From contig NZ_JACRWD010000001.1 in the NCBI RefSeq assembly GCF_014306135.1, positions 1,116,001 to 1,180,000 of the forward strand: DNA of 64,000 nt, written 5' to 3'. Below, one piece after another: positions 43,572 through 52,975 of this stretch; the first letter of the stretch is position 1, and each line of letters begins with the position of its first letter. The notes below the pieces were generated by a model. It was given only the letters and a program-made list of their open reading frames with translations, ran no database searches and had not been told where the DNA came from. A program made the position numbers and the translations under genes. Origin of the DNA: Paraclostridium hominis. GTDB taxonomy: Bacteria; Bacillota; Clostridia; Peptostreptococcales; Peptostreptococcaceae.

Positions 43572-44330
43572 CTATAATAAATCTATATTTTTTAAAATCT
43601 CTATCTTATTCATATTAGTCATATCTATATTTATAGGAGTTATTGAAATATAACCATTTTCAATTGCACTTATATCACTATTTTCTTCTTGAATAATCTC
43701 TTTTATTTTTCCTCCTATCCAAACATACCTTTTACCATGTGGGCTTTGTCTTTCTTCTATATCATTTTCATATTTTCTTATACCTAATTTAGTTATTTTA
43801 AATCCCTTTATATCTCTATCTGGTATATTCACATTTAATATACAATCATCAAATATATGCATATTATTTTTAATGTTATTAACAAGATTAACTACATGCT
43901 TAGAAGCTGTTATATATTCTTCATTTGATACTTTAAATGAATCATAAGATATAGCTATTGCTGGCTTATTCTGTATAAGACCTTCTATAGCTGCTGATAC
44001 AGTTCCTGAGTATATAACATCAGTTCCAAGATTTGCTCCATTATTTATTCCACTTAAAACTAAATCTATATTTACATCTTTAAAAATAGATTCTATCCCT
44101 AGTTTTACACAATCTGCAGGAGTCCCACTTATAGAATACGCCTTAATATTATCATCTATATATTCTTCTTTAATCATTATTGGGTTATGTATTGTTATCG
44201 CATGTCCTGTAGCACTTCTTTGAGTATCTGGTGCAACTACATAAACATTAGCTATTTCTTTTATTGCTTTAGCTAAAGCAATTATACCATCAGCTTGGAT
44301 TCCATCATCATTAGTTATTAATATGTTCAT
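43572..44330 (-). CDS. surE: 5'/3'-nucleotidase SurE
   Basis: 252 residues. MNILITNDDGIQADGI carries the metal-binding D8-D9, and APDTQRSATGHAITIHNP, GTPADCVKLGI, LVLSGINNGANLGTDVIYSGTVSAA (as separate motifs) match SurE throughout. It dephosphorylates nucleoside monophosphates and short polyphosphate, in stationary-phase survival or nucleotide salvage. SD AGGAG. Monocistronic. Confidence 0.93.
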   Translation of the reverse strand: MNILITNDDGIQADGIIALAKAIKEIANVYVVAPDTQRSATGHAITIHNPIMIKEEYIDDNIKAYSISGTPADCVKLGIESIFKDVNIDLVLSGINNGANLGTDVIYSGTVSAAIEGLIQNKPAIAISYDSFKVSNEEYITASKHVVNLVNNIKNNMHIFDDCILNVNIPDRDIKGFKITKLGIRKYENDIEERQSPHGKRYVWIGGKIKEIIQEENSDISAIENGYISITPINIDMTNMNKIEILKNIDLL

Positions 44331-44449
44331 AAATCTACTCCTAAATTTTTATTTTAATCTTAAAGCTATTAGCTAGAAAATCTTTCTTACTTTTAATTTA
44401 TATTATTTCTTTTAAATTCCTTCTTTAAAATATTTTTATAAAATAAAAA

Positions 44450-44472
44450 AGCACTCCTTTAATGAGTACTAT
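44450..44472 (-). terminator. Terminator with no gene in front of it
   Basis: Minus-strand AGTACTC-ATTAAAG-GAGTGCT followed by TTTTTT. It lies only about 35-50 nt after the promoter-like block at 44506-44584, leaving room for a transcript of about 50 nt but no coding sequence. Confidence 0.5.
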
Positions 44473-44505
44473 GTATAATAATTATTCATTTATAATTCAT
44501 TACTT

Positions 44506-44584
44506 AATAAGTATATTATACATGTTAAATCTCTTTTAAAAACCATTACCTCAACCTTTAAATTTTCTTACATTTTTGATATAT
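44506..44584 (-). promoter_or_regulatory. Second copy of the promoter-like module
   Basis: Similar to 6076-6152 over about 78 bp with small gaps, same orientation: shared ATCAAAAATGTAAG, TTGA(C/G)G, and ATGTATAATA, then ACTTAT. Here it is followed by a terminator rather than a small peptide gene. The 44331-44727 stretch contains no other recognised feature. Confidence 0.4.
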
Positions 44585-44727
44585 AATTTTAAATTTTAAG
44601 ACTATTAAATTTAAAATTATTTATAAATTAAAATCATTGAGTAATATATTGATAAAACATAATTTTATAAAGTTCAAGCAGGCAATATACTCATTTTCAA
44701 TGAATATATTGCTTGCGAAATAACTTC

Positions 44728-45600
44728 TTATTCATATACTGAATATCTTTCCCATATTTGTTCTAAATCATCAAAATATGATTTTATATCTTCTTTTTCC
44801 TTCATTCCTATAGATACTACAAGTGCATTACAAATGCTAAGTGCTGGAACCAGTGAATCAACAAATGATGCCATATTACTTTTAACTAAAAGAGTAGTAT
44901 CTGATATTGTAGCTATTGGAGCAAATAAACTATCTGTTATAGATATTACATGAGCTCCTTTGCCTTTTGCATAATCTACAACCTGATAACTTTTCTTTGA
45001 ATATCTAGGAAAACTTATAGCCACAACTACATCTTCTTCTGTAACTCTTACTACTTGTTCAAAAGCATCTCCCATATCCATTCTTATAATATGCACATTA
45101 TCTAATATTATATCTAAGTAAAATCCTAAATATTGTGCTATACTAAATGAACTTCTCATCCCTAATATATATATTTTTCTAGCTTTTAAAAGTTTATCAG
45201 AAGCTTGTTGAAATATTTCTTCATCCAGATCATCTAAAGTATGTCTTATATTGTCTATATCACTTTTTAATACTTTATTTAATATTTTACAATCATCTGA
45301 GTACTCTTGATTCATTTCAACTCTTTGTACTGTAGTCAACTTATTTTTTATAAGTTCTTGAAGTGCATCTTGAAGTTTAGGGTATCCTGAAAATCCTAAA
45401 GCATTTGCAAATCTTACTACAGTAGATTCGCTTACTCCTACTTCTTCTCCAAGCTTTGAAGCTGTCATAAATGCTACCTTATCATAATTTGATATTAGGT
45501 ATTGAGCTATAAGTTTTTGCCCTTTACTAAGTCTTGGATATTGTTTTTGAATATCATCAATTAACTGTTTGCTATCTTTAAAATCTTTAGTTTCGTTCAT
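44728..45600 (-). CDS. RpiR/MurR-family transcriptional regulator
   Basis: 290 residues. N-terminal HTH_6: LSKGQKLIAQYLISNYDKVAF, ASKLGEEVGVSESTVVRFANALGFSGYP (read as two motifs) and LQDALQELI. C-terminal SIS domain (about 125-280) with IYILGMRSSFSIAQYLG and VVAISFPRYSKKSYQVVDYA, which binds phosphosugars. Members control sugar, amino-sugar or amino-acid use. It lies just after gltS on the same strand (about 120 nt apart) without a terminator visible, but a phosphosugar-type regulator for a glutamate carrier would be unusual. SD GAGGAG. Confidence 0.88.
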   Translation of the reverse strand: MNETKDFKDSKQLIDDIQKQYPRLSKGQKLIAQYLISNYDKVAFMTASKLGEEVGVSESTVVRFANALGFSGYPKLQDALQELIKNKLTTVQRVEMNQEYSDDCKILNKVLKSDIDNIRHTLDDLDEEIFQQASDKLLKARKIYILGMRSSFSIAQYLGFYLDIILDNVHIIRMDMGDAFEQVVRVTEEDVVVAISFPRYSKKSYQVVDYAKGKGAHVISITDSLFAPIATISDTTLLVKSNMASFVDSLVPALSICNALVVSIGMKEKEDIKSYFDDLEQIWERYSVYE

Positions 45601-45722
45601 ATTTATCTCCTCATATCTACTAATGATTTTTAATTTACATATTAATCTTTAACTTTGTTTTTCATATAACAAATATATTATATCACCTTTTCATATATTT
45701 TGAATAATATATAAGCTTTTTA

Positions 45723-46970
45723 TCATAATAAATTAATGAAAGTTGTTATAACTGCAGAATTGAAAAATTCTATAAATAGTGCGCCTACTAAAGGTAATAT
45801 AAAAAATGAACTTGGAGATGGCCCATACTTATTTGTTACTGATTCCATATTAGCTATTCCATTAGGAGTAGCTCCCATACCAAAACCACAATGTCCTGCT
45901 GATAACACTGCTGCTGTATAATCTTTTCCCATAACTCTAAATGTAACAAAGTATGCAAATATAGCCATTAAAATTGTTTGTAAAGCTAATAAAATTATTA
46001 TCGGTATAGCCAAGTCTACAAGTTCCCATAATTTTAAACTACACATTGCCATTGATAAAAAAAGTGATAAGCAAATTGATCCAATACTGGATATCTCCGC
46101 TTCTGATGTAGTCCATATCCCTTTTAGGTCTGAAATATTTCTCATAATTGCAGCAACTATCATTGCTCCAATATACTCAGGCATAGTTATTCCTATTACA
46201 GAAAATATAGATGATACTACAGTTCCAAATCCCATAGCTATTATTATTTGAATAGCTGAACTTGTCAAATTACTTTCAGATAATTTTTGAGAAACTTTGC
46301 AACAAGTTCCATCACCTTCTAAGCTAACTTCCGTTAATTCTTCATAATTGTTTTTTTCATATTCTTCTGATTTTAAATTATATTTTACAACTAATTTATT
46401 AGCTAAAGGTCCTCCTATAACACTACCTGCAACTAATCCAAAAGTTGCACAAGCCATAGCTATACTAAGTGCACCTTCTAATCCATTGGCTTCTATAAGT
46501 GGACCAAAAGCACCTGATGCTCCATGACCACCAGTCATAGATACAGAACCTGCAATAAGTCCAAGCAATGGATTAACTCCAATAATTTTAGCAGATATTA
46601 CCCCTAATAAATTTTGTGACAAAACTAATAAAACTGCTACTATTAAAAATTTAATAACTTTTGCCCCCCCTTTTTTTAAAACCTTAAGACTTGCAGTAAA
46701 TCCCACAGTCGTAAAAAATGCTGTCATAAGAATATTTTGAAGAGTTGTATCAAATGAAATTGCAACTATATTATTTTGCCTTAGTATAAATGCTATAATC
46801 GCAAAAGAGAAACCTCCAACTACAGGTGCTGGTATACAATATTTTTTAAATATATTGACTCTTTCTTTTATAAAAGAACCTATAATAAGTACAATAGTAG
46901 TAAATGCAATACTTTGTACTATATCTAAATTCATTGTAAACATTCCTAATTCACTTGAAAATTCAAACAT
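45723..46970 (-). CDS. gltS: Sodium/glutamate symporter GltS
   Basis: 415 residues, about ten transmembrane helices. Family motifs: GGHGASGAFGPL and the symmetrical GHCGFGMGATPNGIANM, which form the two re-entrant loops of the ESS transporters, separated by a hydrophilic loop (about 200-225). It takes up glutamate with Na+. SD AAGGGGG before ATG. A near-consensus CodY box lies at 47047-47061, 77 nt upstream, suggesting repression under amino-acid sufficiency. Confidence 0.92.
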   Translation of the reverse strand: MFEFSSELGMFTMNLDIVQSIAFTTIVLIIGSFIKERVNIFKKYCIPAPVVGGFSFAIIAFILRQNNIVAISFDTTLQNILMTAFFTTVGFTASLKVLKKGGAKVIKFLIVAVLLVLSQNLLGVISAKIIGVNPLLGLIAGSVSMTGGHGASGAFGPLIEANGLEGALSIAMACATFGLVAGSVIGGPLANKLVVKYNLKSEEYEKNNYEELTEVSLEGDGTCCKVSQKLSESNLTSSAIQIIIAMGFGTVVSSIFSVIGITMPEYIGAMIVAAIMRNISDLKGIWTTSEAEISSIGSICLSLFLSMAMCSLKLWELVDLAIPIIILLALQTILMAIFAYFVTFRVMGKDYTAAVLSAGHCGFGMGATPNGIANMESVTNKYGPSPSSFFILPLVGALFIEFFNSAVITTFINLL

Positions 46971-47046
46971 AACATACCCCCTTTAATTTTATACTATATT
47001 CATTGTAATTTAACGAATAATTTTAATATTTCATTTCTTTTGATTT

Positions 47047-47061
47047 TATTTTCTGAAAATT
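47047..47061. promoter_or_regulatory. Near-consensus CodY box upstream of gltS
   Basis: TATTTTCTGAAAATT matches the CodY consensus AATTTTCWGAAAATT at 14 of 15 positions. It sits between gltS and the kor operon's terminator, 77 nt before gltS. Confidence 0.5.
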
Positions 47062-47072
47062 TCTAATAAAAA

Positions 47073-47121
47073 TTTTTCATATTTTAAGTTTTAATAAAAA
47101 ATTATCTTAAAATATGAAAAA
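47073..47121 (-). terminator. Terminator of the kor operon
   Basis: Perfect 16-bp stem TTTTTCATATTTTAAG / CTTAAAATATGAAAAA with a loop of 17 nt, 47 nt past the korC stop. Confidence 0.7.
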
Positions 47122-47167
47122 TAATTTTCACTTTATAATTAAAAAGAAAGGATTAATACTTCTCTTT

Positions 47168-47707
47168 TTAATTAGCATAAGCAATTAATGAACATCCAAG
47201 TTCAAAAGCTCTTTCATTTAAATTTTCAGTCCCTTTCGGAACTCTAGCTAATATAGCTTTTTTTAACATTTGTTTATCTATGCCTTCTAATAACTCACTT
47301 ATAACTCCTAGTGCAACTATATTAGAAACCATAACTTTTCCAAGCTTATTTTTACTACTTTCTATTATAGGTATATTAAATATTTCCATTTTTCTTTTTT
47401 CTAAATTATTTATTTCTACAGTAGAATCTACAATTATAATTCCATCTTCTTTTACAGTATTAATATATTCATTAAAAGATTTTTGTGTTAAACACAATAG
47501 TATATCTGCTTTTCTAACCTTTGGAAAATTTATATCTCCATCACTTATTATTACTTCAGCTTTACTTGCTCCACCTCTTGCTTCAGGGCCATATGATTGA
47601 GTTTGAACAGAGTTTAAATTTGATAATATCGCTCCTTCTGCAAGTATTATACCAGCTAAAATAAGTCCTTGACCACCTGAACCACTAAGTCTTATTTCTT
47701 TTCTCAT
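47168..47707 (-). CDS. korC: 2-oxoacid:ferredoxin oxidoreductase, gamma subunit
   Basis: 179 residues from ATG 47707 (AGGAG at 8 nt; an ATG 6 nt earlier is too close). EIRLSGSGGQGLILAGIILAEGA and QTQSYGPEARGGASKAEVIISD are the gamma-subunit signatures. It completes the catalytic complex with the alpha and beta subunits that lie directly upstream; the likely substrate is 2-oxoglutarate, coenzyme A and ferredoxin. Last gene of korDABC. Confidence 0.92.
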   Translation of the reverse strand: MRKEIRLSGSGGQGLILAGIILAEGAILSNLNSVQTQSYGPEARGGASKAEVIISDGDINFPKVRKADILLCLTQKSFNEYINTVKEDGIIIVDSTVEINNLEKRKMEIFNIPIIESSKNKLGKVMVSNIVALGVISELLEGIDKQMLKKAILARVPKGTENLNERAFELGCSLIAYAN

Positions 47708-47725
47708 ATTCATATCTCCTTATAA

Positions 47726-48538
47726 TCACTTTACCCTTTCTATTATTTTTTCATATTCTTTAGTGTACTCTGGCATATCAATATCCATAAATATACCATA
47801 GAAATTTTTATTTTCTAATTTTTCTTTAGGCAATTTATCTTTTAACGCTACATCTACATAATTATCTTTTAATAAGTTCATAAGAGCAACAGCAGATCCT
47901 TTTTTATTTTTTCTACCATAATAAGTTGGACATATACTCATTCCTTCCACTATAGAAAACCCTTTATGACTTATACCTTTTTTTATGTATTCTATCATTT
48001 GTTTTGCATGATATGCAGTTCCTCTTGCTACAAATGTAGCTCCTGCACCTTTTGACAATTCACATATATCAAATGGTTTATCTATATTTCCATATGGAGC
48101 TGTTGTTGCAAAATCATTAGTGTTAGTTGTAGGAGAATACTGACCTCCAGTCATACCATATATATTATTGTTAAATACTATAGTTGTTATATCTATATTT
48201 CTTCTGCATGCATGTATAAGATGATTTCCTCCTATAGCTGTACAATCTCCATCCCCAGTTACAACTATAACATGCATATTAGGATTTGCAAATTTAACGC
48301 CTGTTGCAAATGGTATCGCTCTACCATGAGTGGTATGAAGTGTGTTAAAATCTAAATATCCAGATGCTCTTGATGAACATCCTATTCCAGAAACTACACA
48401 TACTTTATCTTTATCAAGATTCAACTCTTCTATAGCTTGTGCTATTGATCTCATAAGAATTCCATGCCCACATCCAGGACACCATATATGTGGTAATCTA
48501 TCTGATCTAAAATTATTTTCTATAATGCGACTTGGCAT
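47726..48538 (-). CDS. korB: 2-oxoacid:ferredoxin oxidoreductase, beta subunit (TPP)
   Basis: 270 residues. HIWCPGCGHGIL, SGIGCSSRASGYLDF and the thiamine-diphosphate motif VVTGDGDCTAIGGNHLIHA, with NNNIYGMTGGQYSPTT, are typical. The beta subunit carries TPP and, in simpler forms, a [4Fe-4S] cluster. It overlaps korA by 19 nt and has an AGGTG SD. Part of the ferredoxin-linked anaerobic pathway that makes or uses succinyl-CoA. Confidence 0.93.
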   Translation of the reverse strand: MPSRIIENNFRSDRLPHIWCPGCGHGILMRSIAQAIEELNLDKDKVCVVSGIGCSSRASGYLDFNTLHTTHGRAIPFATGVKFANPNMHVIVVTGDGDCTAIGGNHLIHACRRNIDITTIVFNNNIYGMTGGQYSPTTNTNDFATTAPYGNIDKPFDICELSKGAGATFVARGTAYHAKQMIEYIKKGISHKGFSIVEGMSICPTYYGRKNKKGSAVALMNLLKDNYVDVALKDKLPKEKLENKNFYGIFMDIDMPEYTKEYEKIIERVK

Positions 48539-49674
48539 TTTTTCACCTCCATAATCTTATCTACTATTTCATCTGGTGTTATAATATCTCCATTGTATTT
48601 ATTAATTCCGATTACATTACAATCTTTATTAGCTACTCTTTTAACTTCTAGTAGCATTTGCCCATAGTTTAATTCTGGAACATATATATTTTGAACGTTT
48701 TTACTTAACATATTTACTTTTTCTTCTGGGAATGGCCAAACTGTTTTTATCGTAAATAACCCAGCTTTTATTCCCTTATCTCTTAAAATATCTACTGCAT
48801 CTTTTGTGCATCTACTCATACACCCAAAAGTTATAAATAATTCTTCACAGTCATCTACTTTGTATTCTTCATAAATTAAAATATCTTCTAAATTTTCATC
48901 TATCTTATTCATTAATCTATCCATTAATAATCGAGTTTGTTCTGTACTGTTTGTTGGGAATCCTGTTTCATCGTGCATAAGACCTGTTACATGATATCTA
49001 TATCCATCTGAGAAGTTTGCTATTGGTGGTACTAGAGTTGATTGATCGTATATCTTATAATCATTTTTATCTATGTTAATTTTCATTCTATTATATACTT
49101 CAAGTTCATTTTCTTCAGGCATTTCTACTTTTTCTCTCATATGCCCTATTACTTCATCTAGTAATAAAATTACAGGTGTTCTATATTTTTCTGAAAAATT
49201 AAAAGCTTTAACTGTTAAATCAAATGTATCTCTTACTGTTGTTGGTGATAATGCTATTATAGGATGATCTCCATGAGTTCCCCACTTAGCTTGCATTAAA
49301 TCTCCTTGAGCTGGAGATGTAGGAAGTCCTGTGCTTGGTCCACATCTTTGAACATTTACTATTACACATGGTATTTCAGCAAGTGATGCGTATCCAATAT
49401 TTTCTTGCTTTAATGAAAATCCTGGTCCACTAGTAGCAGTCATAGATTTAAGTCCTGTAAGAGATGCTCCTATAGTAGCTGCCATAGATGCGATTTCATC
49501 TTCCATTTGTATAAATTTTCCCCCTACCTTTGGTAGCATAAATGATGAAATTTCCGCTATTTCTGTAGATGGTGTTATTGGATAACCTGCAAAAAACTTC
49601 ATCCCTGCATATAATGCTCCATGTACACAAGCTTCATTTCCTTGTAACAATTTAACCTTTTTAACCATAGCCAT
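48520..49674 (-). CDS. korA: 2-oxoacid:ferredoxin oxidoreductase, alpha subunit
   Basis: 384 residues. LQGNEACVHGALYAGMKFFA, GYPITPSTEIAE, SLTGLKSMTATSGPGFSLKQE and PTSPAQGDL match the KorA/OorA pyrimidine-binding and core domains. A second in-frame ATG at 49668 has better spacing from the GGGGGG SD, so the start may be 6 nt later. It follows korD by 12 nt and overlaps korB. The set D-A-B-C is the standard 2-oxoglutarate type. Confidence 0.93.
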   Translation of the reverse strand: MAMVKKVKLLQGNEACVHGALYAGMKFFAGYPITPSTEIAEISSFMLPKVGGKFIQMEDEIASMAATIGASLTGLKSMTATSGPGFSLKQENIGYASLAEIPCVIVNVQRCGPSTGLPTSPAQGDLMQAKWGTHGDHPIIALSPTTVRDTFDLTVKAFNFSEKYRTPVILLLDEVIGHMREKVEMPEENELEVYNRMKINIDKNDYKIYDQSTLVPPIANFSDGYRYHVTGLMHDETGFPTNSTEQTRLLMDRLMNKIDENLEDILIYEEYKVDDCEELFITFGCMSRCTKDAVDILRDKGIKAGLFTIKTVWPFPEEKVNMLSKNVQNIYVPELNYGQMLLEVKRVANKDCNVIGINKYNGDIITPDEIVDKIMEVKKCQVAL

Positions 49675-49686
49675 TATCCCCCCTTG

Positions 49687-49884
49687 TTAATTTTCATCTC
49701 TAGATATATAAATAGCATAATCTGGACATCTAAGTTCACATAATCCACAAAGTATGCATTTTTCTATATCTTCTACACCTATTATGTTTTTTTCTAATTT
49801 TAAAATATTTTTAGGGCAGTATTCTACGCAAATACCACATCCTTTACACCAGTTAGTATTTAACACAAGTTTACCCTTATTCAA
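49687..49884 (-). CDS. korD: 2-oxoacid:ferredoxin oxidoreductase, ferredoxin-like subunit
   Basis: 65 residues from a TTG at 49884, which has a GGGGGG SD 7 nt upstream; a longer ATG-led reading to 49947 has no SD. Two [4Fe-4S] binding motifs: WCKGCGICVEYCPKN and KCILCGLCELRCPDY. It passes electrons from the catalytic subunits to ferredoxin. First gene of the operon. Confidence 0.9.
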   Translation of the reverse strand: MNKGKLVLNTNWCKGCGICVEYCPKNILKLEKNIIGVEDIEKCILCGLCELRCPDYAIYISRDEN

Positions 49885-50337
49885 AATTATCCCCCCAAAA
49901 CTTTTACTTTCACTATAAATAGTAACGATTTTATATATAAAATGCAATTATCATTTCATTATTCATAATTTTTATTCAATTTTGCAATTTTACTTATTAT
50001 AATTTCATAATCTTTTTTAAAAATTATTATGTATTTTAAAATTAAAATTTAAGGTTATATTAACTCCATTGTATTTACTTATTCACATATATTTTATTTT
50101 TCAATTCAAAATTTTCATTTATATTTTGATTTATATTTTATTTTTTCAAAAAGAATTCATCTAATTTTTTCTTTCAATATAAAGCATTATTTTCTCAAAT
50201 TTTTTCGTATAAAATTAAAAATATATTGTATACATTTATGATATTGCTCGTCCTAATCAATACATAATTTTTTACTTGCATTTTATAAACTTCTCTTCTT
50301 TCTATAATAAAAATATATTACAAATAAATTATTTTAT
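49885..50337. other. Long AT-rich intergenic region
   Basis: About 450 bases between the kor operon and the terminator of the mnmM gene. It must hold the kor promoter (TATA-rich sites near 50225-50240 are candidates) but I found no gene, no clear inverted repeat and no known riboswitch. Confidence 0.4.
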
Positions 50338-50387
50338 AAAAAAGGTATAGCTGCTATATTTAAATATAGCAGCTATACCTTTTTTTA
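50338..50387 (-). terminator. Perfect palindromic terminator
   Basis: A perfect stem of about 22 bp beginning AAAAGGTATAGCTGCTATAT, with T run, overlapping the end of the mnmM gene. Confidence 0.85.
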
Positions 50388-50975
50388 ATATTCTTTTTTC
50401 TTTTCTATAAGTATAAGTCTTGGTGGGTTATTTACTTGGTTTACAAAATTGCAATTTAATACATTAAAATTAGATTGATCTAATTTACTTACATAATCAA
50501 ATACTGCATTGCATTCATCCATTCCACCTTCATGTCCTGTATAAATAGCGATACTTATAACACCATGTGGCTTTAATAAATTTAAACTTTTCTTTATAGC
50601 TTTAAGTGTTGTATCTGGTTTAGTTATTATTTGATGTTTAGCTCTAGGTAAATATCCTAAATTAAATAAAACACAACTAACTTCATCTTTTACATATATA
50701 TCTATATTTTCGTGTCCATCAAGAACTAAATTTACTCTATTTAATAAATTTTCTTTTTCTAATCTTTTTTTAGTACTTTTTATAGCTTCTTCTTGTACAT
50801 CAAAGCTATAAACAACTCCGTTTTCCCCAACCTTTTGTGCAAGATATTTTGTATCATATCCATTACCCATTGTAGCATCTATAACTGTATCACCTTCACT
50901 TATCACATCTTCAAGCAATACTTTAGTTAAATCTGTAACTTTAGTTAAATATTTTGCTTTAATCATATTATTCAT
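50385..50975 (-). CDS. mnmM: tRNA U34 methyltransferase MnmM (YtqB-like)
   Basis: 196 residues, class I SAM fold: VIDATMGNGYDTKYLA (motif I, TxGxG-like), VYSFDVQEEAI, LFNLGYLPRAKH and SIAIYTGHEGGMDE. This matches YtqB, now MnmM, which methylates the wobble uridine modification nm5(s2)U. An ATG at 50966 has better SD spacing (AAGG at 9 nt) than ATG 50975. It lies 4 nt after the RluB-type gene, so the two RNA-modification genes form an operon. Confidence 0.85.
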   Translation of the reverse strand: MNNMIKAKYLTKVTDLTKVLLEDVISEGDTVIDATMGNGYDTKYLAQKVGENGVVYSFDVQEEAIKSTKKRLEKENLLNRVNLVLDGHENIDIYVKDEVSCVLFNLGYLPRAKHQIITKPDTTLKAIKKSLNLLKPHGVISIAIYTGHEGGMDECNAVFDYVSKLDQSNFNVLNCNFVNQVNNPPRLILIEKKKEY

Positions 50976-50979
50976 CCTT

Positions 50980-51696
50980 TTATTTTAAATTCTTTAAATA
51001 ATTTACTTCTTCAACTGTTAAATGTCTATATTTACCTATTTCAACATCTTTTAATACAATTTTACCCATAGCTTTTCTTCTTAGATTCATAACTGGGTGA
51101 TTTATAGCTTTACACATTTTTCTAACTTGTCTATTTCTTCCTTCATGAATTTTTATTTCACATACAGCATAATTTTTTTCAATATTTTTCTTAACTATCT
51201 TTATTTTAGCTGGTGAAGTTTTATAATCTTCTATATATAAACCTTTTTCAAAATTTGTTATTTCATTTTGTGTTGGAATTCCTTTAACTGTAGCTATATA
51301 AGTTTTATCTACTTCATGTTTTGGATGAGTTAACTTGTATGTCAAATCTCCATCATTAGTTAAAAGTAATAATCCACTAGTTTCATAGTCTAATCTTCCT
51401 ATAGGATATACTCTAGCATCTATATCTTTTACTAAATCTATAACACTTTTTCTATCAAATTGATCTTTAACAGTTGTTACATATCCTTCAGGTTTATTTA
51501 ACATTATGTACACTAATTTTTCTTCTAATCCAATTAACTTTCCATCAACTTCTACTTTATCTTTTTTTTCATTTATTTGAAATGATAATTCATTTATTAA
51601 GTTTCCATTTACTTTAACTCTATTTTCAAGTATTAATTCTTCTGCTTTTCTTCTTGATGCTATTCCACAAGAAGCTATATATTTATTAATTCTCAT
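50980..51696 (-). CDS. rluB: 23S rRNA pseudouridine synthase (RluB/RsuA family)
   Basis: 238 residues. N-terminal S4 RNA-binding domain (MRINKYIASCGIASRRKAEE, then VKVNGNLI), then the catalytic domain with YMLNKPEGY-like LNKPEGYVTT, the catalytic aspartate in GRLDYETSGLLLLTNDG, and RQVRKMCKAINHPV. RluB makes pseudouridine 2605 of 23S rRNA; RsuA acts on 16S, and the two are hard to separate by eye. SD AAGGAG. First gene of the pair with mnmM, divergent from the AI-2E-family permease. Confidence 0.87.
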   Translation of the reverse strand: MRINKYIASCGIASRRKAEELILENRVKVNGNLINELSFQINEKKDKVEVDGKLIGLEEKLVYIMLNKPEGYVTTVKDQFDRKSVIDLVKDIDARVYPIGRLDYETSGLLLLTNDGDLTYKLTHPKHEVDKTYIATVKGIPTQNEITNFEKGLYIEDYKTSPAKIKIVKKNIEKNYAVCEIKIHEGRNRQVRKMCKAINHPVMNLRRKAMGKIVLKDVEIGKYRHLTVEEVNYLKNLK

Positions 51697-51840
51697 GATA
51701 TTCTCCTTATATTTAAATTCTTCACATTAGATTATTATACTATAATTTTTAAAATAATTTTATAATTTCATATTATTTTATTAATAATATTTGGCTAAAT
51801 TAATAATATTATTATAAATACTCCTAAAGGAGGTACTATT

Positions 51841-52935
51841 TTGATTTCAAGAGATAATATTAAGTACTGTATATTTGTGGTGTTTATTTCTTTATTAATA
51901 TATAAAGCGATAGATAATCCTTATGCATTTATATTAAGTATTAATGGAGTAATTAGATTTCTAAGTCCATTTATAGTAGCTGTGATAATGTGTTTACTAA
52001 TAAACCCTTTAATTATGTACTTAGAAAATAAATTTAACTTGCCTAGACTTTTTAGTATATTTATATCTTATATACTACTATTTTTATTATTAGGATTTGG
52101 ACTTAATTTATTAATACCTTCATTATTAGATACTTTAAATACAATTATTTCAGAAATACCTAATTATATAAATAATATAGATTTATTTTTAAATAAATCT
52201 ATGTCTAAAACAGATATATTTGATAATTTAATACCACATGTTCAACAAAATTTAGACTCTATATTAAAAAACATAGTTGATATATTAAGTAAAATTTCAT
52301 CTAATCTTTTAATTTATATACTTAGTATAACATCTTTATTTTTTAATATGATAATGGGTATAATTTTATCTATATATATCTTATATGATAAAGAAAATAT
52401 ATTAATCAATTTAAAAAAACTATTGTATTCTAGTGTGTCTAAAAAAAGATCCACTAAAATAATTGAATTTTTTGATATAGTTAATGAAACATTTTATCAT
52501 TATATAATAGGAAAATTTATAGATTCAATAATTATAGGAATAATAGCTTTTATAGGATTTAAATTTTTTATAAATATAAAAAGTAGTCTATTTTTATCAT
52601 TTATTATATTTATAACTAATATGATACCTTACTTTGGCCCTTTTATAGGTGCTATTTTCCCAATTTTTATGACTTTAATTTATAGTCCTATAAAGGCTCT
52701 TTGGGTAGCATTGTTTTTATTTGTACTACAACAAATTGATGGCAATATAATAGGACCTAAAGTTATGGGAGATTATGTAGGACTTAGTCCACTTTGGATA
52801 ATTTGTGCAGTATTAATAGGAGGATCTTTATTTGGATTAGTTGGCGTATTTTTATCAGTTCCTATAGCTGCTATTATTAAAGTGTATTTATGCAAGTATA
52901 TAGATAAAAATTTAAATATAAAAAGTTCAAAATAA
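51841..52935 (+). CDS. AI-2E-family (PerM-like) permease
   Basis: 364 residues from a TTG with SD AAAGGAGG. About seven transmembrane helices: two near the N-terminus, a soluble helical section (about 95-160), then the family core: ITNMIPYFGPFIGAIFP, QIDGNIIGPKVMGDYVGLSPLW and GGSLFGLVGVFLSVPIAAI. Members include putative autoinducer-2 exporters and Na+/H+ antiporters; no function can be fixed here. Ends at a terminator. Confidence 0.87.
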   Translation: MISRDNIKYCIFVVFISLLIYKAIDNPYAFILSINGVIRFLSPFIVAVIMCLLINPLIMYLENKFNLPRLFSIFISYILLFLLLGFGLNLLIPSLLDTLNTIISEIPNYINNIDLFLNKSMSKTDIFDNLIPHVQQNLDSILKNIVDILSKISSNLLIYILSITSLFFNMIMGIILSIYILYDKENILINLKKLLYSSVSKKRSTKIIEFFDIVNETFYHYIIGKFIDSIIIGIIAFIGFKFFINIKSSLFLSFIIFITNMIPYFGPFIGAIFPIFMTLIYSPIKALWVALFLFVLQQIDGNIIGPKVMGDYVGLSPLWIICAVLIGGSLFGLVGVFLSVPIAAIIKVYLCKYIDKNLNIKSSK

Positions 52936-52962
52936 AAAAGAGGTAATACCTCTTTTTTATTT
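52930..52962. terminator. Bidirectional terminator
   Basis: Perfect 11-bp stem AAAAAAGAGGT/ACCTCTTTTTT with a tight 3-nt loop between the convergent permease and TPR lipoprotein genes. Confidence 0.85.
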
Positions 52963-52975
52963 TGAATCTATAATT

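Noticed and set aside
49885..50337. Riboswitch or T-box in the long gap upstream of the kor operon
   Set aside because: I could find no paired stems with conserved cores or a leader terminator; it is only AT-rich.
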